From the NCBI GenBank assembly GCA_018806915.1, contig JAGKQI010000049.1, forward strand, positions 186,001 to 250,000: a stretch of 64,000 bases of DNA, in the 5' to 3' direction. The position numbers and the translations under genes were made by a program. The stretch is from Phytophthora colocasiae (Eukaryota > Oomycota > Peronosporomycetes > Peronosporales > Peronosporaceae). The notes below the pieces were generated by a model. The model was given only the letters and a program-made list of their open reading frames with translations, had not been told where the DNA came from and did no database searches. Below, piece after piece: positions 33,261-45,900 of this stretch (the first letter of the stretch is position 1; the number at the start of each line of letters is the position of its first letter).

Positions 33261-33960
33261 TTTTTTTCGTGAGAATAGAGGGTAGACGCGGTTGCTTCAT
33301 AAGTGCATTGTAGCAACGGTTTCCACATGCAGTCTTCTGGAATGCAGCGTCAGCTCCTAAGACGGAAAGTATGGCTACTGTGCAATCCACGTGAACAGAG
33401 CGCTGGCATTCCTGTTCTATTGCAACAGGTTAATTCGGCCGCACTGTTGCTGGTTTTAGGGACCTTCTTCCAATCTTTCCAGCAGCAACAGGTTTTCGAA
33501 ACTTCATTAGCCTCACGGGCTCGATGATCCGCATTGACAGCAAGCACTTCGTCCCCGGAACTCTGCGCTAAGTTGCTTAACTTGTTACTGTTTTCAGATG
33601 ATAGCCCTGCGGGTGATTCCAGCGCTTCCAGCGACGCCTCTTCGTTGCTCTCGTGTCATCACCATAGGAGTCGGTTTTCGAATGAGGTGCGATCTTCGGC
33701 TGAAGCCACAAAAAAGTCCTTCTTGCTGCTGCCATCACGTCCTGCACAAGATTTTGTGCAGATCGAGCAAAACGTGCTCAGCCAATCAGATCGCCAAAAA
33801 AAATCGACTTGCTGCAAAACAAAATCGACTTGCTGCTGTATAATGGATTACCCCTATTGGCACGTTGAGCAGTTTGTATATCTGAGAGTGTAGCCATTTC
33901 AACTAGCCGGAATCGAAATATGGTTGCTGGGGATTATTAGATGAAACCCAGTTATTTCTG

Positions 33961-34520
33961 TCACAGGCCAAGCGAAGGTGATGGTGTGTTGTTTAGCACC
34001 AACTGAACGCTTTTGATCTCTCTAGGCCATTTAGGAGGTTGCAGTCTCCACTCAGAAGAAGTGCGCGACAGCACCTCAAAGTTTCCCGCATCACAACTTC
34101 CACGGTATCGTTTGCCCAAGGGCACCTGGTAGTTGTGAAGTTGTGACGCGCTCCTAGCGTATCTTGCATGGCTTGGATCACAGCATTCTTGAATGTATTC
34201 CCTGATCGCTGACCCAGGAACGACGCACGCCAAATGAAGCGAGCTAATCCAGCAAAGCGGCAAAGGTAGTGCCCGCGTCTGCTGCCATACTCGGTTTTAG
34301 CCACACAAACTTTGACGCGTCGACCATTTATCACTAACACGTACTCCAGCTTCGTGTCACTTTTTTCCATGAAGAGGCAATTGTAGTGGATTAGCTCGTT
34401 TGGTCTCTTGGCGTGCATCGCTTCACCCAGTGGTCGTGGCTGTAGAGGCCCACCAAGAGTGCTAGCGCAGTGTAGGCAGCGTCGAACAAAAAATTCGACA
34501 TCTTCGCTATATTTGTTCAC
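33961..34520 (-). pseudogene. Gypsy integrase fragment
   Basis: An HHCC-like start (VEFFVRRCLHCASTLGGPLQPRPLG), core RPNELIHYNCLFM, GNTFKNAVIQAMQDTLGARHNF, and the end block CPWANDTVEVVMRETLRCCRALL. Internal frameshifts are likely near 34300 and 34060. Related to chromo-type oomycete Gypsy integrases. Confidence 0.75.
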
Positions 34521-34789
34521 ACGAACTTCTATTTTATTTGCTCAGTGTCACCTTCATGTCGCGATGACCAGCGACACCGAAATGCCCCACGACACAAATT
34601 CACATTTGCATACCAGTATCCTCATCCGAAATTCAGACACGACCGTCTTTGTCCCATCCTCCTTAGACCGCGTGACGTCTTTAAGTGGCGTTACCCTGTT
34701 TTGTACTTCCAAGATGCCTTTATGGCTGGCCAGACGAAGGTGTCTTCCAATTGTGGGGATAGCGGCAATGGAACTTGGCGAATTGCGCA

Positions 34790-35610
34790 ACCGCCCTAAG
34801 CGACGACCCCCGACGTGATAGAAGATCCATCCAAACGTTGTCGTCGCCAGCAATGTCGTAAATCTCGTCCTTATAACCCATTAGCAAGAGTAACCAACGG
34901 TGGAGTTTGTCCGCCGTATACTTGAGTACCGAGTTGGAAACACTGTGAGGATCAAAAACGAGACGCAGATTCCGGTGATCAGTATATAAAGCAAAGCAAT
35001 CCTTCCGATGCAGAATAAAATTGGCTCGTCAACACGTCTCAACTATTGGGTAGGCCTCTTTCTCAACAATGGCCCACCTCTTTGGCGCTACCGAGAATGA
35101 GCCGCTTAACATCATCAACGGCTGATATTCTTGCTCATTAAGAGGTCGGGCAGCTTGGTCTCTGGGTATTTGAGGGATTGCTTCCCCCCAATGTTCATCG
35201 CTAGCGTCAGTGAAAACTGAGAGAAGATTCTCAGGGTCGGGGTGAGCTAGTTAAAGTGCATTCTGTAATGCCTGTTTGCAATGCTCCAAACGTGTAACCT
35301 CGTTCTTACCCCAGCCAACGTCACTAAGATTTTTTGTTCGCACTTGGGTCCTCTTTCGGCCGCCTGCACGTTCGTAGACTCTCTCCATGATTTTCACCAG
35401 TGGACTAATTAATTTATTGAAAGCAGGAAGCAAAGATAGCATCCAGTTCAGGGCACAAACAAATTAACGGTAGTGCTTGTAATACCTCAATACGAGCCGG
35501 ATGGCGACGGATACCAACAATACTAAACACACAACCACGCCAGTGGATCTCCTTCTGAAAGAGGCAGCTCTTGCTGGCGTTGAGCTTAATTCGATGGAGC
35601 TGACATGTCT
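34790..35610 (-). pseudogene. Gypsy RT C-terminus and RNase H
   Basis: RT thumb block LHRIKLNASKSCLF; RNase H block FTDASDEHWGAAITQIP, PLMMLSGSFSVAPKRWAIVEKEAYPIVETC, TDHRNLRLVFDPHSVSNSV and GYKDEIYDIAGDDNVWMDLLSR. At least two in-frame stops and a frameshift are visible. Confidence 0.75.
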
Positions 35611-36018
35611 TGCAGCGGGGCTGCGTAGGTGTGCTCCGCACAGAGGAAGTTTAGTTGACTCGTAGAGTCCCGGTTACAAGGCGCTAGCCTTCGGTTCTAT
35701 ACAAGAACCAAGTAGTCCACTAAATATACGGGACTCACACTCAGTGTCCCTATAATAAAGGACTGACACTAATTATGTAAAATGCAAAATGAATGGTACT
35801 GACTTTTATTGCCCTAATCCTAAATGTAACGGATTTAGTATATAGCATACTAAACCCTAATCAAAATGCAATGTGTGGCTCTTAGCCAACTACCCTCACA
35901 TGGACATGTGACGTGTGAGATACGATGTGTCACACACAGATCTGTGACGTGTGTCCTTGCCGGTGCCTACCACACCAAATGTATCCAAGGCGCGCAGCGC
36001 GCAGCGCCGTGTAACCTC
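35608..36018 (+). repeat. LTR-like repeat, copy B, inside Gypsy RT
   Basis: High identity to copy A from ttgcagcggggctgcgtag to tctta (35887), weaker after that. It interrupts the minus-strand RT sequence between residues matching the RT N-terminus and RT C-terminus. A palindromic gcgcgcagcgcgcagcgc stretch lies near 35991-36008. Confidence 0.65.
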
Positions 36019-36019
36019 G

Positions 36020-36825
36020 TTACGCGTCTGGAAGAACTGGCGGATTCAACAAAAGCGTGAGCATCCTTGGCGTATACTGAAATATCGCCAATCCACACCA
36101 AAAGGTTCGAGTACAATTGCTTTGCGATAATGTGCTGCATTTTCGTTCCGGAAATGCGTTACCGAGTCGCTCGCGCCTCCGGAACGGCTTAGCACCATCA
36201 AGCAACTTAATTCGCTAGGGTTTGATGTCTGCCGGTGGGTCGGCACCAATGTCGACCCGAATAATATCTTCGTACTCCATCACACAGTCACGTAGAGAAC
36301 ACAGATACGCTGGATCGAATCCATTGGCTCCAGCCGCGACCACCATTTCCTTCAACTTGTCGTATACTTCAGCAACCGATAAATCAATATCGCTCGGTTC
36401 ATCAACCTCAAACGGGTCACTGTCCTCCTGCTGATCGCCACCAGCGAGTTGTTCCAACTGTTGGCTCACATCAATACACAACGACAATAACGTTCGTTTT
36501 CTTCCATGATCAAGCAGCTCACCTCACGAAGATGGACCGAACGATCAGCAGTTTAAGCTCAATGTCCACACTGACTGTATCATGACACCTCACAGTTGAG
36601 CCTCCCAGCTACAACTGCCTCACTCGGCTAAGCGAGAGGGGAAATATCCATTGTACTGCCGAGCGCGAGCAGCTCATCGACTACTCGACGCGAAATCACG
36701 GTCGAGTCCGACTCTGACTCTGCATAGTACGGTAGAGCCACCAGGTCGTTCACCATTACTTCACCTGGCTGAGGTGCAGTCTGAACCGTCTTCATCTTGG
36801 TTCTCTTCTTGAATACCTCCTTCAT
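36020..36825 (-). pseudogene. Gypsy protease-to-RT region
   Basis: Contains FDPAYLCSLRDCVMEYEDIIRVDIGADPP (36215-36487) and the start of RT with AKPFRRRERL (to 36020); the upstream piece at 36628-36825 has a SESDSTVISRRVVDELL-like pre-protease linker. Stops separate the pieces. Confidence 0.6.
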
Positions 36826-37046
36826 CTATCCACAGCACGAGACTTCTCATCCTCAGTTGTACTCGGACAATCGCGGAGCCAATGCTGTCCTTGACAATGC
36901 CAGCAGCCAGTTTGGGGCGGCTTCACCTCCTTTTCGAGGAGCCTGCACCGAAGGATTACCCAGCGCCACTTCTCGCTGGCTTTCGACGCGGGAGTCCGTC
37001 TTCCCGCTCTTGCTCTTAGTATTGCTGCTGTCCGGCTTCCGAGCAA
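36822..37046 (-). pseudogene. Gypsy gag zinc-knuckle fragment
   Basis: CWHCQGQHWLRDCP has Cys-Cys-His-Cys spacing one residue shorter than the usual CX2CX4HX4C. It fits the gag-pol junction of the Gypsy remnant. Confidence 0.6.
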
Positions 37047-37252
37047 CTGTCGCCTTACCCTTCTGCAGGGGTTCCGATAATAAAAGTTTTCAAAATGGAA
37101 CTGAGGTAGCTGGAATAAATCACGGACGCGAGCAGGCCGTTATCGTACAATAAAATATTGTTAGAGAAAGATAGAGAAATCAATAAAGGCACAATACAAG
37201 CATGAAAGGGGAATCTCCAGACGCTTTTACAGTGTTGTTACACCGAGTCAGC

Positions 37253-37870
37253 TAGACGCATCTGTCAACGACTTGAACGTCCCAGTACTGCGTGTTCGTC
37301 TTCAAAAAGAGCAACATCTCGATGGTAAATGGCGTCAATGCCTGGCGCTCATGTCTCAGCATAGCACAAGCTGTACTAAACAGCCTCTCAACCTTGTTCG
37401 ACGTCGGAGGAATAGCCCGGACCAGCGGGAACGTGACTGCTGGAGTTGTTTTCTTCCTCTTCTTGAGGTTTTACTGCGAAGCTACTGCCTACAGTACTAC
37501 CTTCACTCGGTGGAGCGCTCACACGACACTCCATCGGACCCAGGACAAGGCGCTCATCTCTACTCAGTGTGTTGGCGCTGTCAGCGAGCACCTTACAGCA
37601 ACCCGCTTCAAATATTGGCGAATGCACAATATTTGCCGATGATCCTGACAGTTATAAGTGCTAGTTTATACAAACATAGATACACATGTTGATTTTGACT
37701 ACTGATGACTGACTTGACACTGGGTTTTTGCTCGATGAGACCGTTTAGCAAGTCTCGCGCTCCAAGCATGTCGAGATCGTGGCCTTGGCCACGGATTGGA
37801 AGTCTTCTAGCTCTTCTAAAAGAGTCTTTAACTTTCGTTGGCCAGCGGGAGACGGGATTTTTTCAGCGAG
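37253..37870 (-). pseudogene. hAT transposase C-terminal relic
   Basis: Read in pieces on the minus strand: LAEKIPSPAGQRKLKTLLEEL, DLLNGLIEQKPSVKSVIS, and the dimerisation end PPTSNKVERLFSTACAMLRH, LTPFTIEMLLFLKTNTQYWD, VVDRCV then stop at about 37253. This is the hATC block. Frameshifts separate the parts. It lies between gag pieces of the Gypsy remnant. Confidence 0.7.
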
Positions 37871-38479
37871 GTCTTCTTCTTCTCGCGAAATGAACCCGCG
37901 TAGCTAAAAATCGTTTTTAGCATAGCTGGACCCCCCAACGAGTTTTCTGTCGCAAGACTGGTCGAAGCGGCGTAGCAAACTTAAAATAAAGTAGGAATAA
38001 TATATCTAAAACGATCAAAATGAACACCATTGTACGAAAAAAATAACCAGGCACTGGACAAAGCCCTTTCCAGGCAACTGCTACTGTACTTTAGCAAACA
38101 TGGTAGCCAGTAGGATCGTCGTTTTCATCGAGTAGTGGTTTGAAAACGAAAACCGCGACTTGCTTCAGAGTGAAGTGGCTGCGCGTGGAATTGGGATGGA
38201 AGGAGGTGTCTGACATTCTGGGCAACGGGAAATGAACGATGGTGAGTTCCGGTAAAGGGATGTCGTTCAAAATTAGACGACTGGCTGTTGTCGAGTAAGT
38301 AGTTTTGCAGGTATTGACACAGAAAATAACAGGATTTAGAAATTTGCCGTTTCTGCCAAAATGGTATTAAAGGATTAGATCTAACACCGTAAATATTTTT
38401 TCCGTAAGTAGCTATCTCAATAATAAATAATTCCAAAGGGTTTAGGGCCCTTAATTTGTGATGCGTTTTTTATGGAACC

Positions 38480-39139
38480 CCTACCCTTCTATTCATACGC
38501 CAGCTGATGGTATTTGTCCTGGGCTTTGGCTTTCTCTTTGATAATGCTAAAAAGCATATTGTCGTTCTTCTTCGCAGTGGTGTTTGACATCATCGCGCAC
38601 CACGCGTGACCACAGGATGTCGATCAAGATTGTGCACCATAGTTTCACGACTAGCGAAACCGTCGGCATTGGGGTCACCAACCCCTAGGATCTTCTCCAG
38701 TCCATGGTTTTCGATGATAATCGGAAATCGCGGTGGTATTTAAGAACCCGAGCGTCTATGTCGACTTCAGCGAGATCGACCTTCAACTTCCTCCTGAACA
38801 ACTCATCCAGGTCAGGCATCTGCTCATTTTTCACAGTACCAATGCGTCGTTTGATCAACATGATCATCTCTCAACTGCTTTCTGCAGCTCATACAGGCAC
38901 ACCACTTCCAGAAGCTTGCGATTGATCGTTGACTTCACAGGCATCATAGCGACTTCGGGTCTCTCCCAACTTTCAAGGAACGTGTCATCGTACTGAAGAC
39001 GAGCTTGGTTCCATTTGACCAGTGCGTCGTGACTCCAGTCATCCAGTCTCCGCGCCTTAATAAACTTGAACACAGGTTGATTCACGGAGTGCACCACCGC
39101 GTCGCCGTCGGTCTCAAATTGCTGAGTGCTTGTTGTCAT
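38480..39139 (-). pseudogene. LTR-retrotransposon gag remnant
   Basis: ATG at 39139, then QPVFKFIKARRLDDWSHDAL, VKWNQARLQYDDTFLESWE, MMPVKSTINRKLLEVVCLYEL, and after a stop and frameshift NEQMPDLDELFRRKLKVDL, DIDARVLKYHRDFRL. This is a gag pattern of oomycete LTR elements. It is placed upstream of the Gypsy pol pieces on the same strand. Confidence 0.6.
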
Positions 39140-39752
39140 GATAGCGGTCCAATAAGGACTAAAGTATACTTTGTGGTAAGTTGGCGCTTTGCTTGTAAGT
39201 GCTATTCCTTTATTGAGTGGAAAAGTGTAAGTGAGCTCCCTAGGATAACTCTAATCCTTCTCGTGCAGCTACCAGGTCGTCCAACCTGGCGGTCCTTTAG
39301 TTGCAGTTGAACTGCAACTTCATGTAGATAGACAGCGATGCAATTTGAGATGATATCCATTTTTGGGGTCAAACTGCGCAGGTCAACTGGTGTACAACTT
39401 GCGCAGAGTTTGACCCTTAAAGAGGTCGTTATTTTAGCAAGTGATAAAATAGTAACAAATTATTTTTCTTTCACCTATATTTTATTTATTATTTGAGGTG
39501 AAAGCTTAAAAAGAATTTTGTTTGCTCTGTAAGTTTAGTATGCCTATACGGCGTGCGCTTAGATAGACCGTTGCTGATCATGTGGTGTGGGGTCTAACCC
39601 TACTCCTGTAGAGAAGCTGGGTGCTTGCAGTAAGTGTCGCGTGCAAATCCTCTGTCAGATCTGAGACATAACCAAGGACCTGGGTCGTATGTCACGCTCT
39701 TCGGAGTGAGTTTCTTGTGATCAGACTTGAATTGACTAATACGAGTAATGAC

Positions 39753-40860
39753 TCACCGTGACAGTTCAGTAGCTAAGTCGTTTGATAAACGGGATAAATC
39801 CCTGGGCACAAACGTTCTCAGTTGACTAGAGCCCACAAAGTCCGAGTCCGTCGAATCTTGGTGCTTGGTGCGGGTCAGCGTGTTCTGGAGCTCTGGCCCT
39901 ACGGTTGGAAATCTCTTCGATGAGGGGTACATTTTCGCGCCTCTGACGCTCGATAACAATGATGAACTGGATTACGTCAGGACGTGGCACTGGAAACGCT
40001 TCGTTGAGAGTTCGGTTGTACCAGTCGAGAGCGTTATTCGTTCTATTCACGATGTCTTCATTCCCATTGGTATTCCACCACTCCCGCACAAATTTCTTGA
40101 TCGATGTGCGCTTGAAATATTTCCAGAACTTCTTTCAGTTGTCCTTTGAATACGAGATTGCTTGGTCTCCACAGTCATGCTTGATCATGTGGCGAACATC
40201 TTAATTCCCGTGAAAAAAAACCACATTGACGAATCACAGTGAGGCGATCAATGCATCCTTCGCGCATAGCGAGACTCATCTCAGCCTCCGAAATGTTGAG
40301 CTTGAGCATTTTCCGGCGCATAGCTTGCTTGAAGTAAAAGAGAGAGTCCATAATCCTTGAATTTGGAAACTGATCCGTGACTGTCTTGATCATCGCATAC
40401 ACGATATCACACACAACATGGGCAGGGTCAAGATGATTCTTAGTAGCGACACAGGTAGTTGAAGAGAAGTTCATACAGCCGTGTAGTTTTTCCAGATTTC
40501 AGTGCATACGAGATTGGAAGGTACAGGTTCGAAATCGGGTTATCCTCTGGGCGACAGATTCAGAAGTCGAACTTGACGTTCATAACAATCACAAGTTGGT
40601 AAAAGCGAATTGGAACACAACGATGGGTCGCGTCGATGAAAAGAGAGGACTGACGCTACTTCATTCTACATGTATTCATGAGCTTTGGGTGGGCCCATCT
40701 AATGAGCCTGTGTAGAACATCGTCTTCGTAATTTGTCAAATGTCCCGCCCAAAACGTTTGCTTCTAGTCCGGTACAATCGGCCTAAAATCTGATTTTTGG
40801 TCGCACGACATATACGACGCCGTAAAACCGATCACGAATAATCTCCCAAGCTCTTTCCGG
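39753..40860 (-). pseudogene. MULE transposase relic (second MULE family)
   Basis: Blocks in order on the minus strand: LFIDATHRCVPIRFYQLVIV (catalytic Asp), YLPISYALKSGKTTRLYELL, TKNHLDPAHVVCDIVYAMIKTV, FYFKQAMRRKMLKLNISEAE, REWWNTNGNEDIVNRTNNAL and YNRTLNEAFPVPRPDVIQFI. Multiple stops and frameshifts. It differs from the MULE at 130-5016 and has no Ulp1 or SWIM part. Confidence 0.7.
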
Positions 40861-41099
40861 AGTAAGCGTCTTGAATTACAGGCAACGACACAAAAACTCG
40901 GGGAAATCAGTTTAGCTTTCCATACAAAAAAATGTGACACAAAAACTTGAGATCTATATTTTGATTAGTTAATATAAACTTCAAATGTGCAAAACATGGA
41001 CTTGGTTTTTGTAGATTAAACAATTGCAGTCTCCAACCTAGGAATTGCTGTTGTAAAGCTACGAACTACTTGGTCTGCTAGAAACGCCTCCCACGCCTT

Positions 41100-41700
41100 A
41101 ATTGTGGCTTTATTAGCATTAAGACGTTTTTCTGGGACAGAAAGCCCCTTTTATGAGTGTAGGCACCTCGAATCCTTGCTTTTAGTGGTCTCATCACCAC
41201 TACATCCAGTGGCACACCGAGGTGCTTTTTGGGGGCAATGGGACTACAATAGCACTGGCTTCTTCCGCCACAACGTGCACTTCTTCCTCTGACACATGGC
41301 TGTCAAAGTTGTCAACCAGGAGAAGTGCTGGGCTATCTAATGCATACTTGAGCAGCTCCTTAGCATACAACTTCCATCCTATTGCGTCCATTCACCCTGC
41401 CTCCTGCACCGTGTAGTAGTGCTTCTTTCGAAATGTCTGTAGCTGTTTCGACTCTATTCTACCTCCTTGATGGCCCCGTAAAAGAATATTTGTTTTCCTA
41501 ATAAACAAAAAAATACAATGTTAGAACTGTTAAAAGTGCAAAAAAAAACTAATCGTCAGCTCGAATAGTGAGAACACCAGTCATCCGCCTTGAATATTTG
41601 GACAAGTCTCTGACTTTTTGCCGAACCCGTTCTTCCTTTGTTACCCCAAGAGGCGGGAGCGCCTCCCATGCTGCAATGGGCAATTGTACTGAAGTGAGGC
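41100..41700 (-). pseudogene. pogo-like (DDE_1) transposase relic, copy A
   Basis: KVRDLSKYSRRMTGVLTIRAD, LLRGHQGGRIESKQLQTF and LKYALDSPALLLVDNFDSHVSEE. An in-frame TGA interrupts it near 41393. It is a shorter paralogue of copy B next door. Confidence 0.6.
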
Positions 41701-41731
41701 GTTTTTGAAAGTTTTTTTTTGCCTTCTTACA

Positions 41732-42985
41732 CTACCTCCACTTCCCGCGCATGAAATTCTTCAGTAGGCCCATTACCCCCACATCCAAAAGTTGACAAAC
41801 CAAGGTAGTATTCGGGGGCAAAGGGCACACTGTAGCGCAAGTTTCTTGAGCTATTATACTTTGCCCTTCTCTAGAAAAATGATCGAAATTATCTAACAAC
41901 AGCACAGATGGCCCACTAATCTCATACCTGAGAAGCTCTGTAGCGTAGAACTTCCCCATATTGTGTTCCATCCACGCATGCTCTTGAACTGTGTAGAAGT
42001 GGCCTTGAGAGAACCGCTGAAGTTGAAAGCGGTCAATTCTTCCGCCAGGCCTGCCTCTCATAACGAAAAGTATAGGCATTTTTCCCTAAACATACGTACT
42101 ATAACACAAAATGTCAGAATAAGTACATAGAGATTACAAACGTCAAATTTAAAATGCTCAAATACGTTTCAACAGCACAAATTGTAAGAACTACCGTCAT
42201 TTGACCAGGCGTTTTAGAAAACCCGACAATCCTCGCGCTACCACCACGCTCGGACCATGTGCGCCGGCCGTAGTAAATGGCAGTTTTGTCAACGCTGTAA
42301 ATCTCATGGGGCCCGTAAGCAGCATACATTGACCAAAAATCTAGCGAGTATTGAACATGCGTTTCTTCTAAATGTTCATTTTGAACTTTGGCTTCTTGTG
42401 GGGTTTGATCTGTAAAGCCGTGACTAAAACTGTACCAAATGAGAAGGATTTATAATTTAAATCACCATGAACATAACAAACCAATGCATGAAGTGTTGGC
42501 ATAGACGGTGGAGGGTTTGAGTTCCAGAAATCTCACTCTTCTTGTATACATAGTAATCATCTAGCCACTCATTGAAGTTGTCCCTGATAAATTCCATTAA
42601 CAACGACGTTGTGACAACCTTTCGCAGGCTTAGATTTGATATTAGTAATATAAAAACAGAAACAGAGTACTTACGAGCTCATGACGCCTCTGGTCCTTCA
42701 TAAACTTCACCTAGACCGAGGCAAAAAGAATAATTTCCTTCTTCTTCTGTCCTGTCAGTGTCTTTGACTTAGCAGACCCCGCAAACGCAAGGATGCTGTC
42801 TTGGTGTTTCCACCAACCTCCCACCATGCGACGGGGATAGTTGAGCTTTGAGCGGCACGGTAGACACCATTCTTAACGATGACAAGAGCATCTCGCTTTT
42901 CCCTTATGCTGTACGTTGCTTGATTTCCCATTTCTGGGGTGCAGGGACCAAAGCGCGGCCTAGTTAAAACTGTATTCCTCGCCAT
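41732..42985 (-). pseudogene. pogo-like (DDE_1) transposase relic, copy B
   Basis: N-terminal helix-turn-helix (YSIREKRDALVIVKNGVYRAA, from 42985), DKTAIYY with GRRTWSERGGSARIVGFSK (42329-42114), and the catalytic part GPSVLLLDNFDHFSREGQSI and CQLLDVGVMGLLKNFMRG (42079-41732). Gaps between the parts may be introns. Frameshifts and stops are present. Confidence 0.6.
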
Positions 42986-42999
42986 TCAAACTCATCACT

Positions 43000-45900
43000 T
43001 TTGATTGGTTGAAACTATGACATTAAGAACGTTGATGAAACCATGGAGAATAGAGAGCTCACAGCAAACTATTCCAGCGGTGTCAAAGTTACTGGAGCGT
43101 ATATCACCGGCACCAAGGCAGCAGAGGGTGCAACTATGAAAGACTAATCGACGGGTAGTACGGATTTCACTACTGATAGCGGTAAATCTACTGGACCTAC
43201 CACCGGCACAACGGAAAATAAGACTACAACAGACTACATTTCCGGTGCTACGGGATACGCCACTTATATTTGTAAGACAGTTTATACTATTGACAATTGC
43301 GAGATGGCTGAGGTCAAGGCCCCCACTACACGTTACCGTACCGACAATACCAGATAGCTGTAGTCAAGTGCGCAGCCTGCGGTCTACCCTCAACGGCAAG
43401 GGGGCTTTCCAGAACCAAGGACAACATTCCCGGGACCGATCTAAAGGGAGCGAATTTTATTTTGTGTCAAACTCTGCGCAGGTTAACTCGTGCGCAACTC
43501 TATTTGTGGGTCTGCTCAACTCCTGCGCATATCTTTTCTTGGGTCAAAAATATCACGACTGCTAGATTTTATAAATTAATCCAAAAATAACCAATCATAT
43601 CGCCTATGTTAAACTACAACTAAATCTAGCGTGTTCGTTACGAAACGATTGGTGGGATGTTGACACACTTGTGTAGAGTTTTTTGGTACATGATACTGCG
43701 TAAAACGAGACTGTGTAACGTGAGACGGTGTGATTTTTAGGTGTGGCATCTGTAGGAAATTTTGATCGATCCCAGCCGACACTGCACGAGGACAATCAAT
43801 ACTTGTTCATTTCCTAGCACCTTGTTTTCAATCTTTCCAAACCAAGTTCACTACCAAGTCCAACAGCAACCAAGTCCCTTTCCGGCACCATGTTCAGACC
43901 CGACTACAGCTCCGACGACAACCTTGAAATTCTCCCCTCGCGTGGCAGTGAAGGCGAAGGCTCTACGCAAGGCTCCCCTATGAGTGATGTGGTACAGTTT
44001 GCGGTCCTGAACCAGCGTTTTGTTAGCGTCCATCCATTTTTTTAATTGGTAAAAAACGAAAACAATGCTGTGATTTAATTGGTTGGATTTTGTATGGGCA
44101 CATCTTGAGATCCCGAGTTTTGTTTACCCCGAGTTTTTGTGTCGTTGTCTGTACTTTATCGATTGCTATCAGCATTTGCTGCTTCCGATTCTCAACAACC
44201 GTTGCGGATCCGTAGGGCCAATTCTGGAACACAGTCAGATTTGTGTCTGCCTTCGACGACAACACCTCATTGTGAAAATTTCAACTTCTCAAAACACTCA
44301 GTACGGCGGTAGGAACTGAAGCGATAGTTGGTTGTAGATCCCCGCTGTGGTAAAATGCGTAAGTTTGCCCACGGTATGTTACTGACACAGAGTCTATTAC
44401 CTCTCCACGCCATCTAGAAGTCGTGAATTTTCTTCATCTTTGCGATCTTCAGCTCAGCTTACGGTCGTTCTCTGCATCAAAGTTGTCGTCACCTTCAACT
44501 AAACGATCACCACTCTCCTCGTCAAGGCTATCGTCAGCTTGAGCCTCGTCTCTGTTGCTCCACAGATCCTGAACGTGACGACCGGTTAACCCTCATCTCC
44601 GCATATCGCGGGTCGTCATCATCATCATCACGATAGAAGTTCCAGTGGGGGTCAGATAATGATGACTGCCCCGGAATGATCTCGGTGTGTCCTGAGCATT
44701 CTGAGAAGGTCGTAATGACACGCGAGCAGATGACACACACAGTAAAAGAGAAGTTTGCTGCCATCGCCCGTATCGAGGTGATAAGTTTGTCCGAGGCCTT
44801 TGGCGAACTGGACTATTACCGCAACGATGGACAGTTGGTGGCGCGCTCGCGAAAGGCTACGCACCTTCAAGGGGAGCTGGCGAAGACGACAAAGGGGCAG
44901 AGACGAAAGGAGAGTTTTCCTTTCACACCTGCCCTGGTGACTTTCAAGAGGTATATATTGTGGACGATTAGGAATTTACGCCCCTAAAAAGCAACTTTTC
45001 GAGAGACAGCACTACAAGACGGAGATCATCGACCTCACAGACGGCTACGATGACTAAGGAAGTTAACTTGCAGTCAATCGGGGACGACAACAGGTTGGAC
45101 GGTGACTACAAGGCTACGGAGACCGGAAGATACTGGACGACGTTGAAGTTCAAGGACAATGGCTACGATGGAAGATCGCAGCAGGAGGAACGACTCAGCG
45201 GTGGACTAGCAGCACACAAGTGGAGTACTGGGACGGGCGACGTGAGTACGAGGAAGGGGACGGTGGAGAAGACGCGTAAGGAGTCGCCGAAGGAAGATCC
45301 TGGCGGTGGCAGCCGGCATACTTAGGTTAGGAGTAGTATAGTGGGCGGCGGTAGTTAGGAGAGCTCTTTGGCGTGCGGACTGGCCGTCGAACCTCTCAGT
45401 TACGATTTCGCACGGTCGTGAGGAGTTAAGTAACTAAGACTTACGCGTGGAGTACTGCGGCAACTGGCCGGCTTCACCCAACAGCATTTTGGGGGTTATC
45501 TAGGGGAGTGGCCTTGTTCTGCGGTATACTGACCGGCAGGGACCTCTGGGGTAATACGTTCAGGAGGCACGAAGTTCTGAGGTACGAAGATGAGGATGCA
45601 TGCGTAGTGTGGCGGGGATCGCGGCTAGCTACTGCGCAGTTGTGGTGCTTATTGATAGCGTCTCGACTAAAGAGTGTCCACTTCAACTTCAATGTGGTGG
45701 TGCATTCGTCTTATATAATGTATATTGTATTGGGATTAGCGCGAGGACAAGCTACTAGTCTACCCAAGGCTGTAGTTGCTATCAAACGTCTTCTCCCTAG
45801 CCGTCTCTACTGGACAATGTCCGCCGGGGTCTCTCTGGTGACAGGCTGACTCTAGTTCCTGCTTGCGTGACCACTGGCTCCCTCCAAGTTGGATTTCAAG

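Larger units (their letters stand above)
31036..33840 (+). mobile_element. PIF/Harbinger DNA transposon with 18-19-bp terminal inverted repeats
   Basis: The left end atgcagcagcaagacgatt (about 31035-31053) is an imperfect inverse match to aaatcgacttgctgctgta (33822-33840). A second copy of the right-end motif, aaatcgacttgctgc, lies just inside at about 33801-33815. The expected 3-bp target duplication is not clean (TTA on the left, TAA on the right). It holds a transposase on the plus strand and a DNA-binding ORF on the minus strand, the usual two-gene plan of Harbinger elements. Left flank is a plus-strand gag; right flank is a minus-strand Gypsy pol. Confidence 0.75.
33850..39139 (-). mobile_element. 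Decayed Gypsy retrotransposon, gag to integrase, interrupted by other elements
   Basis: Minus-strand pieces in correct Gypsy order: gag (39139-38500), zinc knuckle (37046-36822), protease region (36825-36628), RT N-terminus (36487-36020), RT C-terminus (35610-35410), RNase H (35400-34800) and integrase (34520-33961). A hAT relic (37253-37870) and LTR-like copy B (35608-36018) interrupt the order. The middle of RT, including the expected catalytic YxDD region, is absent. Confidence 0.7.

Noticed and set aside
43030..43340. Thr-rich secreted or effector-like protein
   Set aside because: Contains a stop, lacks a signal peptide or RXLR-type motif, and sits in transposon debris.
39360..43560. Shared ctgcgca/gggtcaaa motifs at both ends, possible terminal repeats of a pogo element
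   Set aside because: Only short, spaced matches; no convincing inverted repeat or TA duplication, and a MULE relic lies inside.
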